Assembly (NCBI GenBank): GCA_951799405.1
Contig: OX637342.1
Span: 2,232,001-2,296,000 of the forward strand
From: Agapetus fuscipes
Taxonomy: Eukaryota > Arthropoda > Insecta > Trichoptera > Glossosomatidae
Direction of reading: 5' to 3'
Length of the DNA: 64,000 nucleotides
In this document: in pieces, positions 20,337-31,242 of the stretch
Layout: the number at the start of each line of letters is the position of its first letter
Numbering within the stretch: position 1 is the first letter of the stretch
Notes under the pieces: model-generated
Seen by the model: only the letters and a program-made list of their open reading frames with translations
Databases searched by the model: none
What the model was told of the DNA's origin: nothing
Translations under genes and position numbers: made by a program

Positions 20337-21500
20337 TTAAAGTATTGACAAATCCCAAAGATAACTGCAAACAAAACAAAAAGTAGAGTGGAAAAAATAT
20401 GTTGTTGACTTTTATTATTCTTTTGAATAAAATTATCTAAAACAAAACCCAATTCACACATGGATGGCTTTACTTCATATTTTACAGGAACTCACGTTCA
20501 ATTTTTTTGATACTATATCGTAATTAAAGTCCAAAATTGTTATCAATTTCAAGTATAATTACACACTTTAATTACAACTTTTGTCCCTGGTACAATATGT
20601 TTGCGTCAATTTTTCGGTTCGGCAGTCTCCCTCATAAAACTCGCCACCTGCGAAATTCTAATTACACGTTTGTTACGTTTTAATCAATTACAACGAAAAT
20701 TGAGGGTTAAGAGTGTTTTTCTAAAATTTTACGGTAATTTTGGTCAAACGACAGTGTTATTATGGCCTGGGTAAATTTTACCTACAGATGACGCCATAAC
20801 ACTTTAAACTAGGACATATTGTATACAGATAAAAAATTGCGCTCATAAAAAATTTCCGACAAAAAGTCTAGAATTTATTTTGGAAGAATGGTGGTTCGAC
20901 ATTTACAAAAATAAAATTTAACGAAGTACTAACTGGACAAATTACGTATTTTTGTTCGTCCTTGCTTGCCGTGCAATCAGTTCTCGTGAAGAAATTGGTT
21001 AAGTGACAACACGTCAAAAATAAGAAAATTCTTCGGTGCCCGTTTCGTAAATTTAATCACTTTAGAAGAGCTTTTCTGTCTATAGATTTTATAAAAAAAT
21101 ATTGTTTATCTTAATAGCATGAAGGAAAACAATGTTGGGATATTGTTCCTAAAATATATATAACGTTTCAAAAATACATTGACTCCAATGCTATATTGAA
21201 CAAATGTCTTTATTGGCTACAATTTGACCATATTTTTCCATTAATCCGTAATTGACAAACTATCGTAGATGATTTGCCTCGTAGGTAATTTGTCTTACAG
21301 ACGATTCATCACAAAAAAAAATCACATTGGCCATAACTTGTCCGCACAGCGTATCGTGTCGATGATTCGTCGCGTGGATGAAACGTCTATGGACATAATG
21401 TCACGGAGTCCGCACAGATGGAGTCCCCAAAGGTAAACATTTGCTCAACCCGTACTGCGTATATACATACCTAAGCCAAGGCCTTGGCGGGTCCACCGTA
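20337..21500. other. Unassigned AT-rich DNA
   Basis: No repeat of this window and no frame of note. Confidence 0.3.
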
Positions 21501-21510
21501 CCCCTCGGTC

Positions 21511-22022
21511 GGTAACAGAACAGGTGAAATTACATCACACGACAGTACATCATATGACATTACATCACGTGATATTTAAACACAATGACAAAATACCAAA
21601 TTACAAAACACAACAATGTCAAAACATCAATGAAAAATTCATCACAATGACAAAACATCAAATAAAATAACATCACAAAAGCATATGTAACATCACAAGA
21701 GTCTACGCAAGAAAATCAAGACTAAATGTATAATTAATGAATTATTTGAGATGTTATGTTTTTAAATGTGCAATTAATGGTGTTTATTGTTTTAAGGTAT
21801 GTGATGCATTAGGTATCATGCGATATTTTGTCGTGTGATGTTTTCTCAGGGTGTTTAATTTTCCTGTGATGTTTTTTCATGTAATGTATTGTCATTTTGA
21901 TGTACCATAATTGTGAAGTATGTCATGTGTTGTAATGACATCTGATGTGATGTCATGTGTCAAAATGTCTTGTGATGTTTTTTCATGTGTTGTTTTATCA
22001 CTGTGCTGTCCTGTCATGGAGC
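21511..22022. mobile_element. Fold-back element with simple-repeat arms
   Basis: The left arm (about 21525-21715) is made of ~15-bp units of the form ACATCACANGACAAA. The right arm (about 21800-22015) carries their complements (TGTGATGTTTTTTCATG). The 10-bp sequence CCCCTCGGTC occurs at both outer edges (21501-21510, 22023-22032), which looks like a target duplication. Such structure and duplication length recall Foldback/Mutator-like elements; class is inferred. Confidence 0.6.
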
Positions 22023-22032
22023 CCCCTCGGTC

Positions 22033-22810
22033 AACACATTAATTAATAATAAAGTATCCGAGATGTTTGTTGCTCTGGAACATTTCGCAGGTTTGTTTGT
22101 TTGTTTATCTTGGACGCTATGAAACCAGACTCTGCTCCCCTAGTATGAAATTTAACGCTTCAACTCAAGTTAAAAAAAATTCGAAACTGAAGTAGCGCTT
22201 TTATAGTTTTTCATTATTTTTTCTGTTTGTTTAGATTTAGCTTAAAACTTTATAGTGTTGGTACTGCAGTTAAAACCACAAGAGTATTAAATTCAAGCAT
22301 TAATTACTGAAATTAAAACTGGAGATGAGAATATAATTTTTTACCAAAATAAAACTCTCCGTTGATTTTTTTTTCAATCATTTTCGGACTTAAGAACTTT
22401 GATCAACAAACATAACAGTATGTCTGCAGTTTCTGTTATGAATGTTAACGCATTTAGAACCTTTTTTTAATTTTCACACAATCTCATTATTGTCATCAGA
22501 TATGTAAGTTAAGTATGTTTAACTTTATAACGATTTAGTTTTAATCCATTTTATAAATTTACGCGTTCGAACAGAGTTATAAAAAGGATTTTTGTTGTTG
22601 TTCCAATTTTGCTTTTTCGTCCTAAAAATACATAAAAGGGCCAATTTGAATTTATAACTTTTTTCCCAGACGTCAAACTTCACACTTATCGTTCGCAACA
22701 AGTAACAAAATATTTCTTGGCCTTTTCCTAGAAACTTTGCAGTATGATAGCTCTGTTTGTCTTACATATAAATGTGAGGAACTCACTCAGTCAACATTAT
22801 GCGATTGCTC
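22033..22810. other. Unassigned AT-rich DNA
   Basis: Nothing recognised; possible remote family D similarity near 22150-22210. Confidence 0.3.
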
Positions 22811-23101
22811 TAATCTAATCTAATCTAAGTTGCAAAGATATGTTACATTGGAGATTCACATTACATGCATTCTCACAACCAGACACGTACAAGTTCGCGC
22901 TTGCACATGCCTCATGTGAACCTACAACATAAAAACCAAATCTCAAATGGACATACACCCTGCAACTCTTGCCGTCCTTCCCTGAGACAGGGGTGACATT
23001 GGCAAAGTGAACCATTTTTACAGCATGGGTGGTCAGCCGCATACCAACCTATAAGTCAAGGAACACACACACACGACAAATTACATTTTATACATCACTA
23101 A
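22811..23101 (-). mobile_element. T-family LINE 3' end, longer copy
   Basis: Tail complement CTAATCTAATCTAATC at the left. At the right it runs beyond the usual start into ACATTTTATACATCACTAA, the same 3'-untranslated sequence seen between the LINE stop codon and T at 40940-41040. Hence a truncated LINE insertion reaching further 5' than most. Confidence 0.85.
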
Positions 23102-23117
23102 GATCAAGTGCAAAAAA

Positions 23118-23335
23118 CGCTAGCAGATAAGCTACACATAAAATGTTACTTCTTGCCTGCGTTATCTCCGAAGTGATCGCATGTGGCGATTGGAGATCCC
23201 GATCTATTAATTTTTACTGATAAGGGCACCGACCTCACGTCAACCACTTCAGTTGAAGTGGGTGTTTCCCAGCTCCCGAGGGGGACGGTTCTCATGTCAT
23301 TTGAAGGCTCAGTACACATTACCAGCTTGCCTTGT
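23118..23335 (-). mobile_element. SINE-A, headless
   Basis: Complement of the SINE-A 3' half: GTTACTTCTTGCCTGCG, CGACCTCACGTCAACCACTT, AGTTGAAGTGGG and CCAGCTCCCGAGG. The tRNA-like head is absent. Confidence 0.75.
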
Positions 23336-23356
23336 ACAGTGTACCTTGTACCTTGT

Positions 23357-23563
23357 GTGGCGAAGGGTGCCATACAACTCGATTTCCATCCGTTTCCCAT
23401 TTAAACTGAGGCAAAAATGATAATAAAGTAGGGAAAAAATACGTGTTGTTTCTTTGGTTTTAAATGTATTTTTTTACTTTGTGCCTATATTTTTTAACTA
23501 CTTTGTTGCCTCATTTTAAAAGGGAAGCCGATGGGAATCGAGTTGCATGGCACCCTTCACCAC
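23357..23563. mobile_element. Palindromic MITE (MITE-G)
   Basis: Inverted arms of about 70 bp: left GTGGCGAAGGGTGCCATACA, right read inward GTGGTGAAGGGTGCCATGCA, both continuing with CAACTCGATT and a GAGGCAA block. 207 bp, noncoding. No clear target duplication and no second copy in the window. Confidence 0.7.
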
Positions 23564-23980
23564 TCTACAGCCTTGTTTAATTTTCAAAACTGGGTCAAAT
23601 CTTATACTACACCCTTTTCCAAATCCTGCGAATATGACGTCATACTCCTGCAAAGAATCTTGCGTCACAGAGAGGTGAACGCGCACAAATTAGACTGTTG
23701 CCTTTGCGTTTTTTCCGCTGCCGGCCATTGTTTAGCTTCGCGGTTCGCGCACCGTGACGTGGGGGAGAGCGGGATTGTATTCTGATGCAAATGCGACACA
23801 TTTAAATGTCTGCTCCACCACAGCGCCGCGATGCTGTCTGGCGCTCCTCCATTGTGGGAATTATCATAATAAATAAGTAAAGCGGCAGTAATGCGGGGGA
23901 CTAAACAGTTGACAACAAGGACTCTCAAAATGTGAGTCGCGGCACCACACGATTAAGTATAATGATGATCTTAGGATCGT
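23564..23980. other. Unique, CpG-containing segment with CRE and octamer
   Basis: TGACGTCA at 23635-23642 (CREB/ATF palindrome) and ATGCAAAT at 23785-23792 (POU octamer) lie within a GC-richer block (about 23640-23900). Minus frame of 87 codons lacks domain features. Candidate regulatory region; inference only. Confidence 0.35.
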
Positions 23981-24077
23981 GTTCCTTGACTTATAGGTTG
24001 GTATGCGGATGACCACCCATGCTGTAAAAATGGTTCACTTTGCCAATGTCACCCCTTTTACAGGGAAGGACGGTGAG
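23981..24077 (+). mobile_element. T-family 5' part, cut by SINE-B/A
   Basis: It starts at GTTCCTTGACTTATAGG, continues to CAGGGAAGGACGG and there passes into SINE-B (GAGCACAAAAAATATACC). The remainder of T is not present on the other side. Confidence 0.75.
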
Positions 24078-24482
24078 CACAAAAAATATACCATTTATAT
24101 TTTCAAATTTGCTCTTCGCTGGGTTGAAAAATTCATAAAATTTTTACCAACGACCGGTCACCAAAGGTCCATCCAGCAACTGGGTCTTGCTTGAGAATTG
24201 GCGCTTTGTAGCGACGACGATCAAGCTCATAAAAAGGTCGATAGCTCAATTGGTAGAATGCTTGGATTTCATGCCGAGAGCAAGGGTTCGATCTCCAAGG
24301 TTTACTCAGCCTTCACAAGAAATGAGAACCAGCCCCCCCGGGAGCTGAGAAACCTCCACTTCAACTGAAAGGGGTTAGTATGAGGCCGGCCCCCTTACCT
24401 GTACAAATAAATAGGTCCCGAAGCGCCACATGTGACTCCTTTGGGAAAACGCAGGCAAGAAGTTGCACTATATGTGTAGCTT
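24078..24482 (+). mobile_element. Composite SINE: SINE-B body plus SINE-A
   Basis: SINE-B without its tRNA head (GAGCACAAAAAATATACC to TAGCGACGACGATCAAGCTC, 24078-24229) is joined to complete SINE-A (24236-24482). SINE-A here has GGTCGATAGCTCAATTGGTA, a B box, and the AAGAAGTTGCACTATATGTG end. The join matches 15974 and 28374. Confidence 0.85.
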
Positions 24483-24492
24483 TGTTGCGTAT

Positions 24493-24810
24493 AATCTTAG
24501 GAAGATTTATTTTGTGAGCGCTGCTTTTGTATGACATCACCTCAAGAGCCCTCTGCGAGCTTGGTTGTCGCTATAAATATCCAATTCTCAAGCAAGACTG
24601 AATTGCTGTAATGTACCTATAGTTGGATGTACCTTTGGTGACTTTTCTTCGGTAAACCGTTAAGGTAAATGGATTGTTCAACCCTGCGAAAAGCATATTT
24701 GAAAACATAAATAGTATTATTTTTTGCTCCGCCCGCCGGTATGCAAACCCAAGACTTTCCATTTGCGTGTCCGTAGCGTAACCATTAGACTGCGGACTTT
24801 GGCCATAAAT
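24493..24810 (-). mobile_element. SINE-B, reverse orientation
   Basis: Complete but diverged: 3' end GAGCGCTGCTTTTGTATGAC (complement), the GTTCAACCCTGCGAAAAGCA block, and head complement TGCAAACCCAAGACTTTCC with GTAACCATTAGACTGCGGAC. It faces the composite SINE, so about 150 bp of SINE-B sequence are inverted around SINE-A. Confidence 0.8.
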
Positions 24811-25714
24811 TAAAAAAAAAAACTTCAGAGTAACAATAAAACCCAATGTTTTTCTTCACGAGTTCATTTATTTCCTCGAGCACTTTCGATGTTATCACAC
24901 CATTAATACACAAAGAACAAACAATAAACCAAATAACCGTACAACCAAAACACAACAAATAAAAAAACAGCTTGTTTAGAAAAAAAATGTGTTTAATTTT
25001 TACATAATTAATTTAAAATTATTCTTCATAATGTCAAAGCACAAACCTTTGAAAGTTTAAAAAAAAATCAATTAAAAAAACGCCAATTTTAAGGTAGCAG
25101 GCCATCTTAAAAACCACGAATGCATTTCCACAAAGAGGCACGAAGTAAGAAAAAGTTTGACAAGTTCAGGCGCACAGTATGCCACCATACTTCATCTGCC
25201 GAGGTTCTGTTTTTTCACCACGGCTCCGCACATATTTGCTGTAATGATACATTATTATCGCGTCACTCATATGATTAAATGTACACCTAAAGTAGACAAT
25301 GCATCCCCCCTCAAGGGACAAACCACCCCTGCTAAATACCAACGTTTTTAATCACTAATGCTACAATAAATAAATAATACGTACTTTTTTTTTTTTATCT
25401 TTATCATGTTAGTTGCCATTGTATATTTTTCATAGTTTGTGTTTGCAGTTAATATTAATTCCTTTTTTTCTCAAATAAATTTTATGGAGAACAAATTTTA
25501 CTTTTTTCGAAACAACGTGTATGTTCATAATTTTCATGCAAGAAATGGTCCCTGAACATTTTTGAATTCGAAACATTTTTTGCCTTTTACTTAGCAACCC
25601 GGCCGTGTAACTACCCAATGTTGTCTATGCCAATTCACGTTCGGACCTCATTGCATTTGTAAAATATCTGTACTTTATCTTTTTTTTATTCTTTCTCTGA
25701 TCGTGTCCAACTTC
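24811..25714. other. Family E copy, then unassigned DNA
   Basis: 24848-24905 is the inverse of family E (TTTTTCTTCACGAGTTCATT, TTATCACACCATTA). Thereafter AT-rich DNA. About 25578-25630 shares TAGCAACCCGGCCGTGT with 33682-33735. Confidence 0.4.
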
Positions 25715-25862
25715 TTCTTCTACCTGTATCTTGTCGTTATTCCACTAGGGGTGGCCAATAGCTCCACATATATATCTTCACATTGTGCTGTCCTTACGCA
25801 CTTTCATCTCCTCGACATTCATCACTCTTGTCATGTATTCTCTTCTCCCGTTCAGACTCAAA
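25715..25862 (-). pseudogene. LINE C-terminal scrap
   Basis: ATTCCACTAGGGGTGGCCAA, CTGTCCTTACGCACTTTCAT and TCATGTATTCTCTTCTCC align in order with the LINE end at 45118-45260 (GRR/ACMK...EVCKD...CGGTGHP in the better copy). Frames are broken. Confidence 0.55.
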
Positions 25863-26609
25863 TATTCTGTCATAATACAAAAAATTAAACTGAATGCCAT
25901 TTACAATCATAACCAAAAAAAAAACTTGTTACCTTTTGATTAACAACCAAACACTGGATTGATTTTTTATTATTATTTACTCTCTGATGAAACAAACGGG
26001 TGAGAGTAATTCGTTTAATCAACAAATTCATACAACTTTAACAATGGCGCGATAAAAATCCAATAAAACGGATAAATGCCCCAATTTCAAAATCAGTCCT
26101 ACAAGTATAAAACATTCACACAAACTTCTCGATTGCGTAAATTGAAAATGTATCAAAAATACAACAACATATCTAGTGATACATTAAGTTTGCATACATT
26201 TTTTAGATTTAAGCGGTCGAGGGAGTTGACGCAATGTTTTACACTCGGAGTTCAGTTATTAATATTTTCATAGGATTTGCCTTGATTGTGAATGGTTCGC
26301 GCTGTTTTATCGGCTCAATATGCATCGACGGTTTGAAATTGGGACGATAAAAATCACCCGATCACAACCGCCAGTTTGTTCATGCTTTACTTTCGAGTAC
26401 AAAACAAATCGAAATAATATGGAAATCAAAAAGCTTGCGATATTTTGTTTACCATTTAAAGTGTTTTTTCCAAAACTTATTTTTCAATTTTCTGAAGCTT
26501 TACGGAGTTACAAGTTATTTTTAATTTTGATTAAAAATAACTTTGTTTATACCTACAACAAAGTTTTATTTTCACATTTTTAGTTTAATTGCCTAAGCGC
26601 TATCGGACT
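25863..26609. other. Unassigned AT-rich DNA
   Basis: Nothing recognised. Confidence 0.3.
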
Positions 26610-26747
26610 AACATTGAAGCCGACGCCGAAATTCTGGGAGTGAGGGGACCATGAAGGGAAGCAGCCCAAGACAGAGAGTCCTGGAGGATTGTGGTGCAGG
26701 AGGCCCTGAACCTTCAAGGCTTATGAGCCGAAGAAAGTAAAAGTAAG
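26610..26747 (+). mobile_element. 5'-truncated LINE end with 16-bp target duplication
   Basis: 138 bp flanked by perfect copies of TAAGCGCTATCGGACT (26594-26609 and 26748-26763). The plus strand encodes AQDRESWRIVVQEALNLQGL then stop, a LINE-type C-terminus, and ends with an AAGTAAAAGTAAG tail. The perfect 16-bp duplication identifies a recent target-primed insertion. A sister copy is at 47522-47646. Confidence 0.88.
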
Positions 26748-26763
26748 TAAGCGCTATCGGACT

Positions 26764-27896
26764 CTATCTGTTCATCTCCAGAGGTTAACAACAACAAAAT
26801 GATCAAAATTCTATGTAGGAAAGAGAAAGTGGGTGGGATTTTTCGGGCAGTTTTGTTAATTTCATTACCTACCGACACTATATTTGAATCTAGGAATATG
26901 GATTTCTAATATAGAACTTGATTTAAAAAATAACCGTTTATGACGTGTATACTAACAGATGTCGAAATATATTAGTGCGGTTTTGTGTGCTTACAAAATA
27001 TGTGTCAAAAAAACTTTGTTATATTCAACAGTGTTTTAAAGCTCCTGCCACATCAAATTATTTATTACAACAAATGTCACAATTGTGTGTAATAAATATA
27101 GCACTCTTAGTATACAACTTCCCGTGTACTGGTAAATATGTTCCGTGGAGTTTTGCGATAAAATGTATAGAAACCAAAACGATCAATAGATTCGTTTTTT
27201 ATATTCAATGCATTTTGTAAGAACGCCATGGTTGGGTAAAAAACGCAAAGATTTATACTTGTAGTACAGGCAATCACAGTGAGAGATGTTCGTTAGTTTT
27301 TTAACCCAATAGTGTTTAGTAGGTTTTTTTTTTGGTGCTAAAATTTTTATTTGAACAATAATGTTTTTGCGTTGGAGGAAGATTTTTTTTTTGCAAAGTT
27401 TAAAAGAGAACTTTTATGATTTTCGGTACAAAAATATTCAGTCAGAAATTTTGAGAAAACACAATGATCTTACGATACAAACAGAGGAAAATATGCATAA
27501 AATTGATAAAACTATGCATATCGCACGTTTAATAATAAAGAGAAATAACTCAAAAATTGAGAAAATCGAGATTTTGTAATAAAACGCAAGAACAATGCGA
27601 GAAGAATAGGTAGAATGCGACAGCCGTTCAATTTTGACGAATATGACCGAGATAAAACATCGGTCGCCTTTTTCATCCCATACTACTGGTTGTCTGAACT
27701 TCAAACGTGATTTCCCAACATTCTTATTTTTTTAGTTATTGCTCTTTATTATTAAGCGTGCGATATCATGGTTGACAAGACGAGTAACTAGAACTTTTAA
27801 AAATATTTCACACTCTTATTTATAAGAATTTGGAGTCGAAATCACTACTATGAGAACTAGGTGCTTTCACTACTGATTCTTTTGCCAAACTGCATC
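26764..27896. other. Unassigned AT-rich DNA
   Basis: Several 70-90 codon frames are of AT-rich composition with no domains. Confidence 0.3.
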
Positions 27897-28085
27897 GCAT
27901 GATTTACCTGTATCTGTGTTTCAATAACAATTTAATCTTGGTCTATTCAAAACCAAAACCAATCACAACTTCCTAATGGTGTCTGAACACAGAGGGGACA
28001 CCACACAAATTTAAAACACCTATGCGGCACTCTAACAAGCGTCAAGGCGTTTAGGTTCTCTGAAATTTGGGGAGTATTTTGCAAA
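27897..28085 (+). repeat. Family F repeat, copy 1
   Basis: It shares, in order, ACCTGTATCTGTG, TATTCAAAACCAA, CAATCACAACTTCCT, TGCGGCAC and TTGGGGAG with 34318-34505. Part of the same sequence occurs inverted at 38022-38055. Confidence 0.6.
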
Positions 28086-28109
28086 TAACTCCTAAAAACA
28101 AGCAACGCA

Positions 28110-28600
28110 AAAAAACGCAACTAAGCCACACATATAGTGTAACTTCTTGCCTGCGTAATCCCCAAAGGGGTCGCATGTGGCGATTCGGGACCAATTTATT
28201 TTTACGTATAAGGGGACCGGCCTCACACCAACCACTTTCAGTTGAAGTGGGGGTTTTCCAGCTCCCGGGGGGGGGCTGGTTCTCATTTCTTGTGAAGGCT
28301 GAGTAAACCTTAAAAGCGAACCCTTGTTCTTGGCATGGAATGCAAGCATTCTACCGATTGAGCTATCGACCTTTTTACGAGCTTGGTCGTCGTCGCTACA
28401 AACCGCCAATTCTCAAGCAAGACCCAGTTGCTGTAAGGCTGTACCAATTACCGGTTATTGGTAAAGGTTTATGAATTCTTCAACCCAGCGAAGAGCAAAT
28501 TTGAAAATATAAATTGAACATTTTTTGTGCTCCGTCGGGACTCGAACACACAACCTTCCATTCAGAGTCCAAAGTGTTACCACTGAACTACGGACCGGTC
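28110..28600 (-). mobile_element. Composite SINE-B/SINE-A, near complete
   Basis: On the minus strand SINE-B comes first: head GACCGGTCCGTAGTTCAGTG, B box, GAGCACAAAAAATGTTC, CTCTTCGCTGGGTTGAA, ending GACGACCAAGCTCG at 28375. SINE-A follows: GGTCGATAGCTCAATCGGTA at 28372 down to the AAGAAGTTACACTATATGTG end near 28130. At 490 bp it is the best example of the dimeric unit. Confidence 0.88.
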
Positions 28601-29569
28601 AAGTTTTTCAAAGAAAATAATGCTTTTGGCAAAGGATAAAATAAAACATTAACTTAGAAGCCATGAACTCTCATGTGCCTACAGAGAACATCGAAGGGTT
28701 TATATGGGGTATACCTAGTGGTCGGTACCATCATCGTCCCGTACACAATGTATCAAATGTGACGCATATAAAAAGTTAAACGAAGGGTTGGCCGTGAATT
28801 ATTTATGTGATTTATCGCCGGTTTGTTTTGAGTATTGAAAAAAATACACTAAGCTGTTTGTGTGTGTGTGGATGAATTATTAAAAATGGACCTTTTATTC
28901 AACCCCAACAATAAAAATATGAAGCAAGGGTGCTATGTTCATTGTTGGCGTATTTAAAATTTATAACAAACTGGTATTTGCTTCTGAGTTGGTGCTCTTA
29001 GAATTTGAGGAATTTAAAGAAGACATCAGGGGGTTAAAAGTTTTTTTTTTTACATTCCACAAACATGAAACCCGTGAATAGATTTATGATTTTAAAGAAT
29101 AGGAAAATAGCATTTGTGTATTTACTTAGATGCATTAATTTGACACATTTCATATTATAAAGTTAATGTAAATTTGTATTGTTAACTAACGAGCTTTCGC
29201 TTTGAAAAGAAAAACGAAAAACTAGTCGTTCATAAACAATTCAATCAAAAGTCAATTGCATATAATTTGGCTGTTGAGTTTTATGTAGGTACAAATAAGT
29301 TAATATTTTGCATTTTAATTAGCTACACTACCAGTCGCAACTTGGTAGAACACGCAAGAACTCGGCACAATAAAAAAAATACCCTCGATATTGACGTCAC
29401 CAAAATGATTCCCGATTATTAGTTTTTTTTTTAAATCAACAGCATTGTAGTTGTGCATGCATTTGACGGTAACGATAAATGCAGTACGTTTTGCTTTTGT
29501 ATCTTTTCAAACTAGCTTCATAATTTTGTATTGAAGTTACTTACTTTCGTATGGCCGGCTAGTGCAACA
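28601..29569. other. Unassigned AT-rich DNA
   Basis: No supported feature. Confidence 0.3.
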
Positions 29570-29870
29570 AATTTATCGACCATTGGGTCGCGTCAGAGGC
29601 GAAGATCCAAGCCCTCCTTCCACTTCAGTGCTCCTGGCGTGGCTTTGTGGAGGTCTTTCATGTCAGGAGCGTGTCTTCTGATGGGGCACTCCTCCACAAT
29701 GTGCCGGACAGTCTGGTTCTCCGCCTCACAGTCACACCCTGGAGATGGAGCTAATCCCCACCTGTGGAGCAAGGAGTTGCAACGGCTCTGCTCGGTGCGG
29801 ACCCTATTTAAGGTCGTCCACAGTCCTCTTCTAAGATTGAACCCTGGTTCTTTGGTGTTGCAGAGTGATC
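29570..29870 (-). pseudogene. LINE C-terminus with Cys/His motif
   Basis: The minus strand encodes RRGLWTTLNRVRTEQSRCNS, LLHRWGLAPSPGCDCEAENQ, TVRHIVEECPIRRHAP, ending EGLDLRL and a stop. The C-D-C...QT..HI...CP motif after LNR.RT is a known C-terminal signature of arthropod non-LTR retrotransposons. About 95 residues are in one frame, and the region is more GC-rich than its surroundings. Its sister remnant is 7240-7470. Confidence 0.8.
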
Positions 29871-30074
29871 ACATCACTCAGATTCGATCATCATAATATC
29901 ATATTGAAGTTAAGACTCCCTGTCAAATGGACATCACTTTTTTGCCCTCATTTCAAATCCATCCTGCCGTTCCTAAAGAAAACTAGAACTCAAAACTTAC
30001 AGTATATAATAATAATAATTACAAAATTTGTACAGCTCTTTTTATGACAGTGTGTCACTAAAAAGGCGCTTGTC

Positions 30075-30392
30075 CATATGATTGGACGAAGAAGTGAGTC
30101 TTGAGAGTTATTTTAAATAGTCTCTCCGAATCCAGTTCCTTCAGTGAGGTGGGAATAGCATTCCAAGTCATTGAAGCGGCCGCCTTGAATGTTTTGTCTC
30201 CAAAACAGTGCGGGGCCTTCTTGCAGGAATGTCCAGGCAGCTGCTTCTTGATGCAGCTGACCTCAGTGTTTGTCCGCGCGAGGTTGTAGTTGCTGGAGAC
30301 ACCAGCTCCATCAGGTACCCCGGAGCACTTCCACGCAGTGCTTTAAAGGTGAGCAAACTGACTTTAGTTCTAAGTAAGCCATAAATAAACAA
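30075..30392 (-). pseudogene. LINE C-terminus, CR1/L2-like, frameshifted
   Basis: The minus strand gives KVSLLTFKALRGSAPGYLME in one frame and, after a shift near 30210, GDKTFKAAASMTWNAIPTSL, then LFKITLKTHFF. This is the L(T/L)FK.L.G.AP.YL...F...WN.(I/L)P...LKTH.F order typical of CR1/L2 LINEs. Compare 13196 and 39840. Confidence 0.75.
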
Positions 30393-31017
30393 CGAAAAAG
30401 AAAAGAATCACATTCATACATTAGGTACTATTCAAACATCAAATAAAAAAGCTTGAAAAAGACATCTAAAGTTAACGGATGGCAGACCTTCATACTTTGA
30501 TGTCTCAATATTTCATTTCACGAGACATTAAGTTGCCAAAGTCAGATGCATCCATTCGACATATTATGCACCCTAACCGTAGCGATTCTCTAAAATTGTA
30601 TATGAAACTAATGCGCTCACTAGATGCGCTGTTTTGGTTTCCATCAATTTTTGGTGGAGTACAAACGCAAAGTTATAAGAGTCTAGATGTATTCATATGG
30701 GGCAATATTTTATCTTACCCTAATGATGAAGAAAGCTAGTAATATATTATAATGCACCAAAAAGTTAATGTGAAGCTGTCCCATACAATGTCATATTTTA
30801 GTACTCACTTTGAATTATTATCGAAATAATGCAATCCAGCGTGTTTCCCTACGCGGTTAGAGCATTGAAGGTTGAGCATTATTTTTACAGGTAAGGGGGG
30901 CAGCTTTATCTACAACAAAAGCGAAAAAATAGCCTTGCATAGAGAGCAACTACTTTCATATGAAAAAAAATATTGTTATACGATCGATGTCAAAGTTTAT
31001 ATAATCCATCTCTAAAG
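30393..31017. other. Unassigned DNA with family D copy
   Basis: 30560-30690 (minus) carries family D with core CAGCGCATCTAGTGAGCG. An 86-codon plus frame spans it, but the similarity to the other, non-open copies argues that it is repeat, not gene. Confidence 0.4.
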
Positions 31018-31242
31018 TTTGGCCACACAGTATGAAGCTGGCCAGCCATGCTAGTTAATGTAATAATTGGTTAACTCTACCAATGGCACCTCTATTGCAA
31101 TGAAAGTTGGCAAGAATTGCAGGACATATATTTATTAACGGTTTGCTGATTAATTTTTAAGAATAAGTACACACAACATGTATAAAAGCGAACTTCAACG
31201 TAGTGCGCTTGAATATGATTTTTTTGTTGTGCAATTTAGCTC
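31018..31242 (+). mobile_element. T-family LINE 3' end, old copy
   Basis: CACAGTATGAAGCTGGCCAG, AAAGTTGGCAAGAATTGCAG and GTGCAATTTAG remain, at low identity. Confidence 0.5.

Noticed and set aside
22815..23042. Conserved small protein family (repeated ~70-codon frames starting MRLTTH)
   Set aside because: These frames are all within T copies; other T copies have stops in the same frame, so similarity is due to the repeat DNA.
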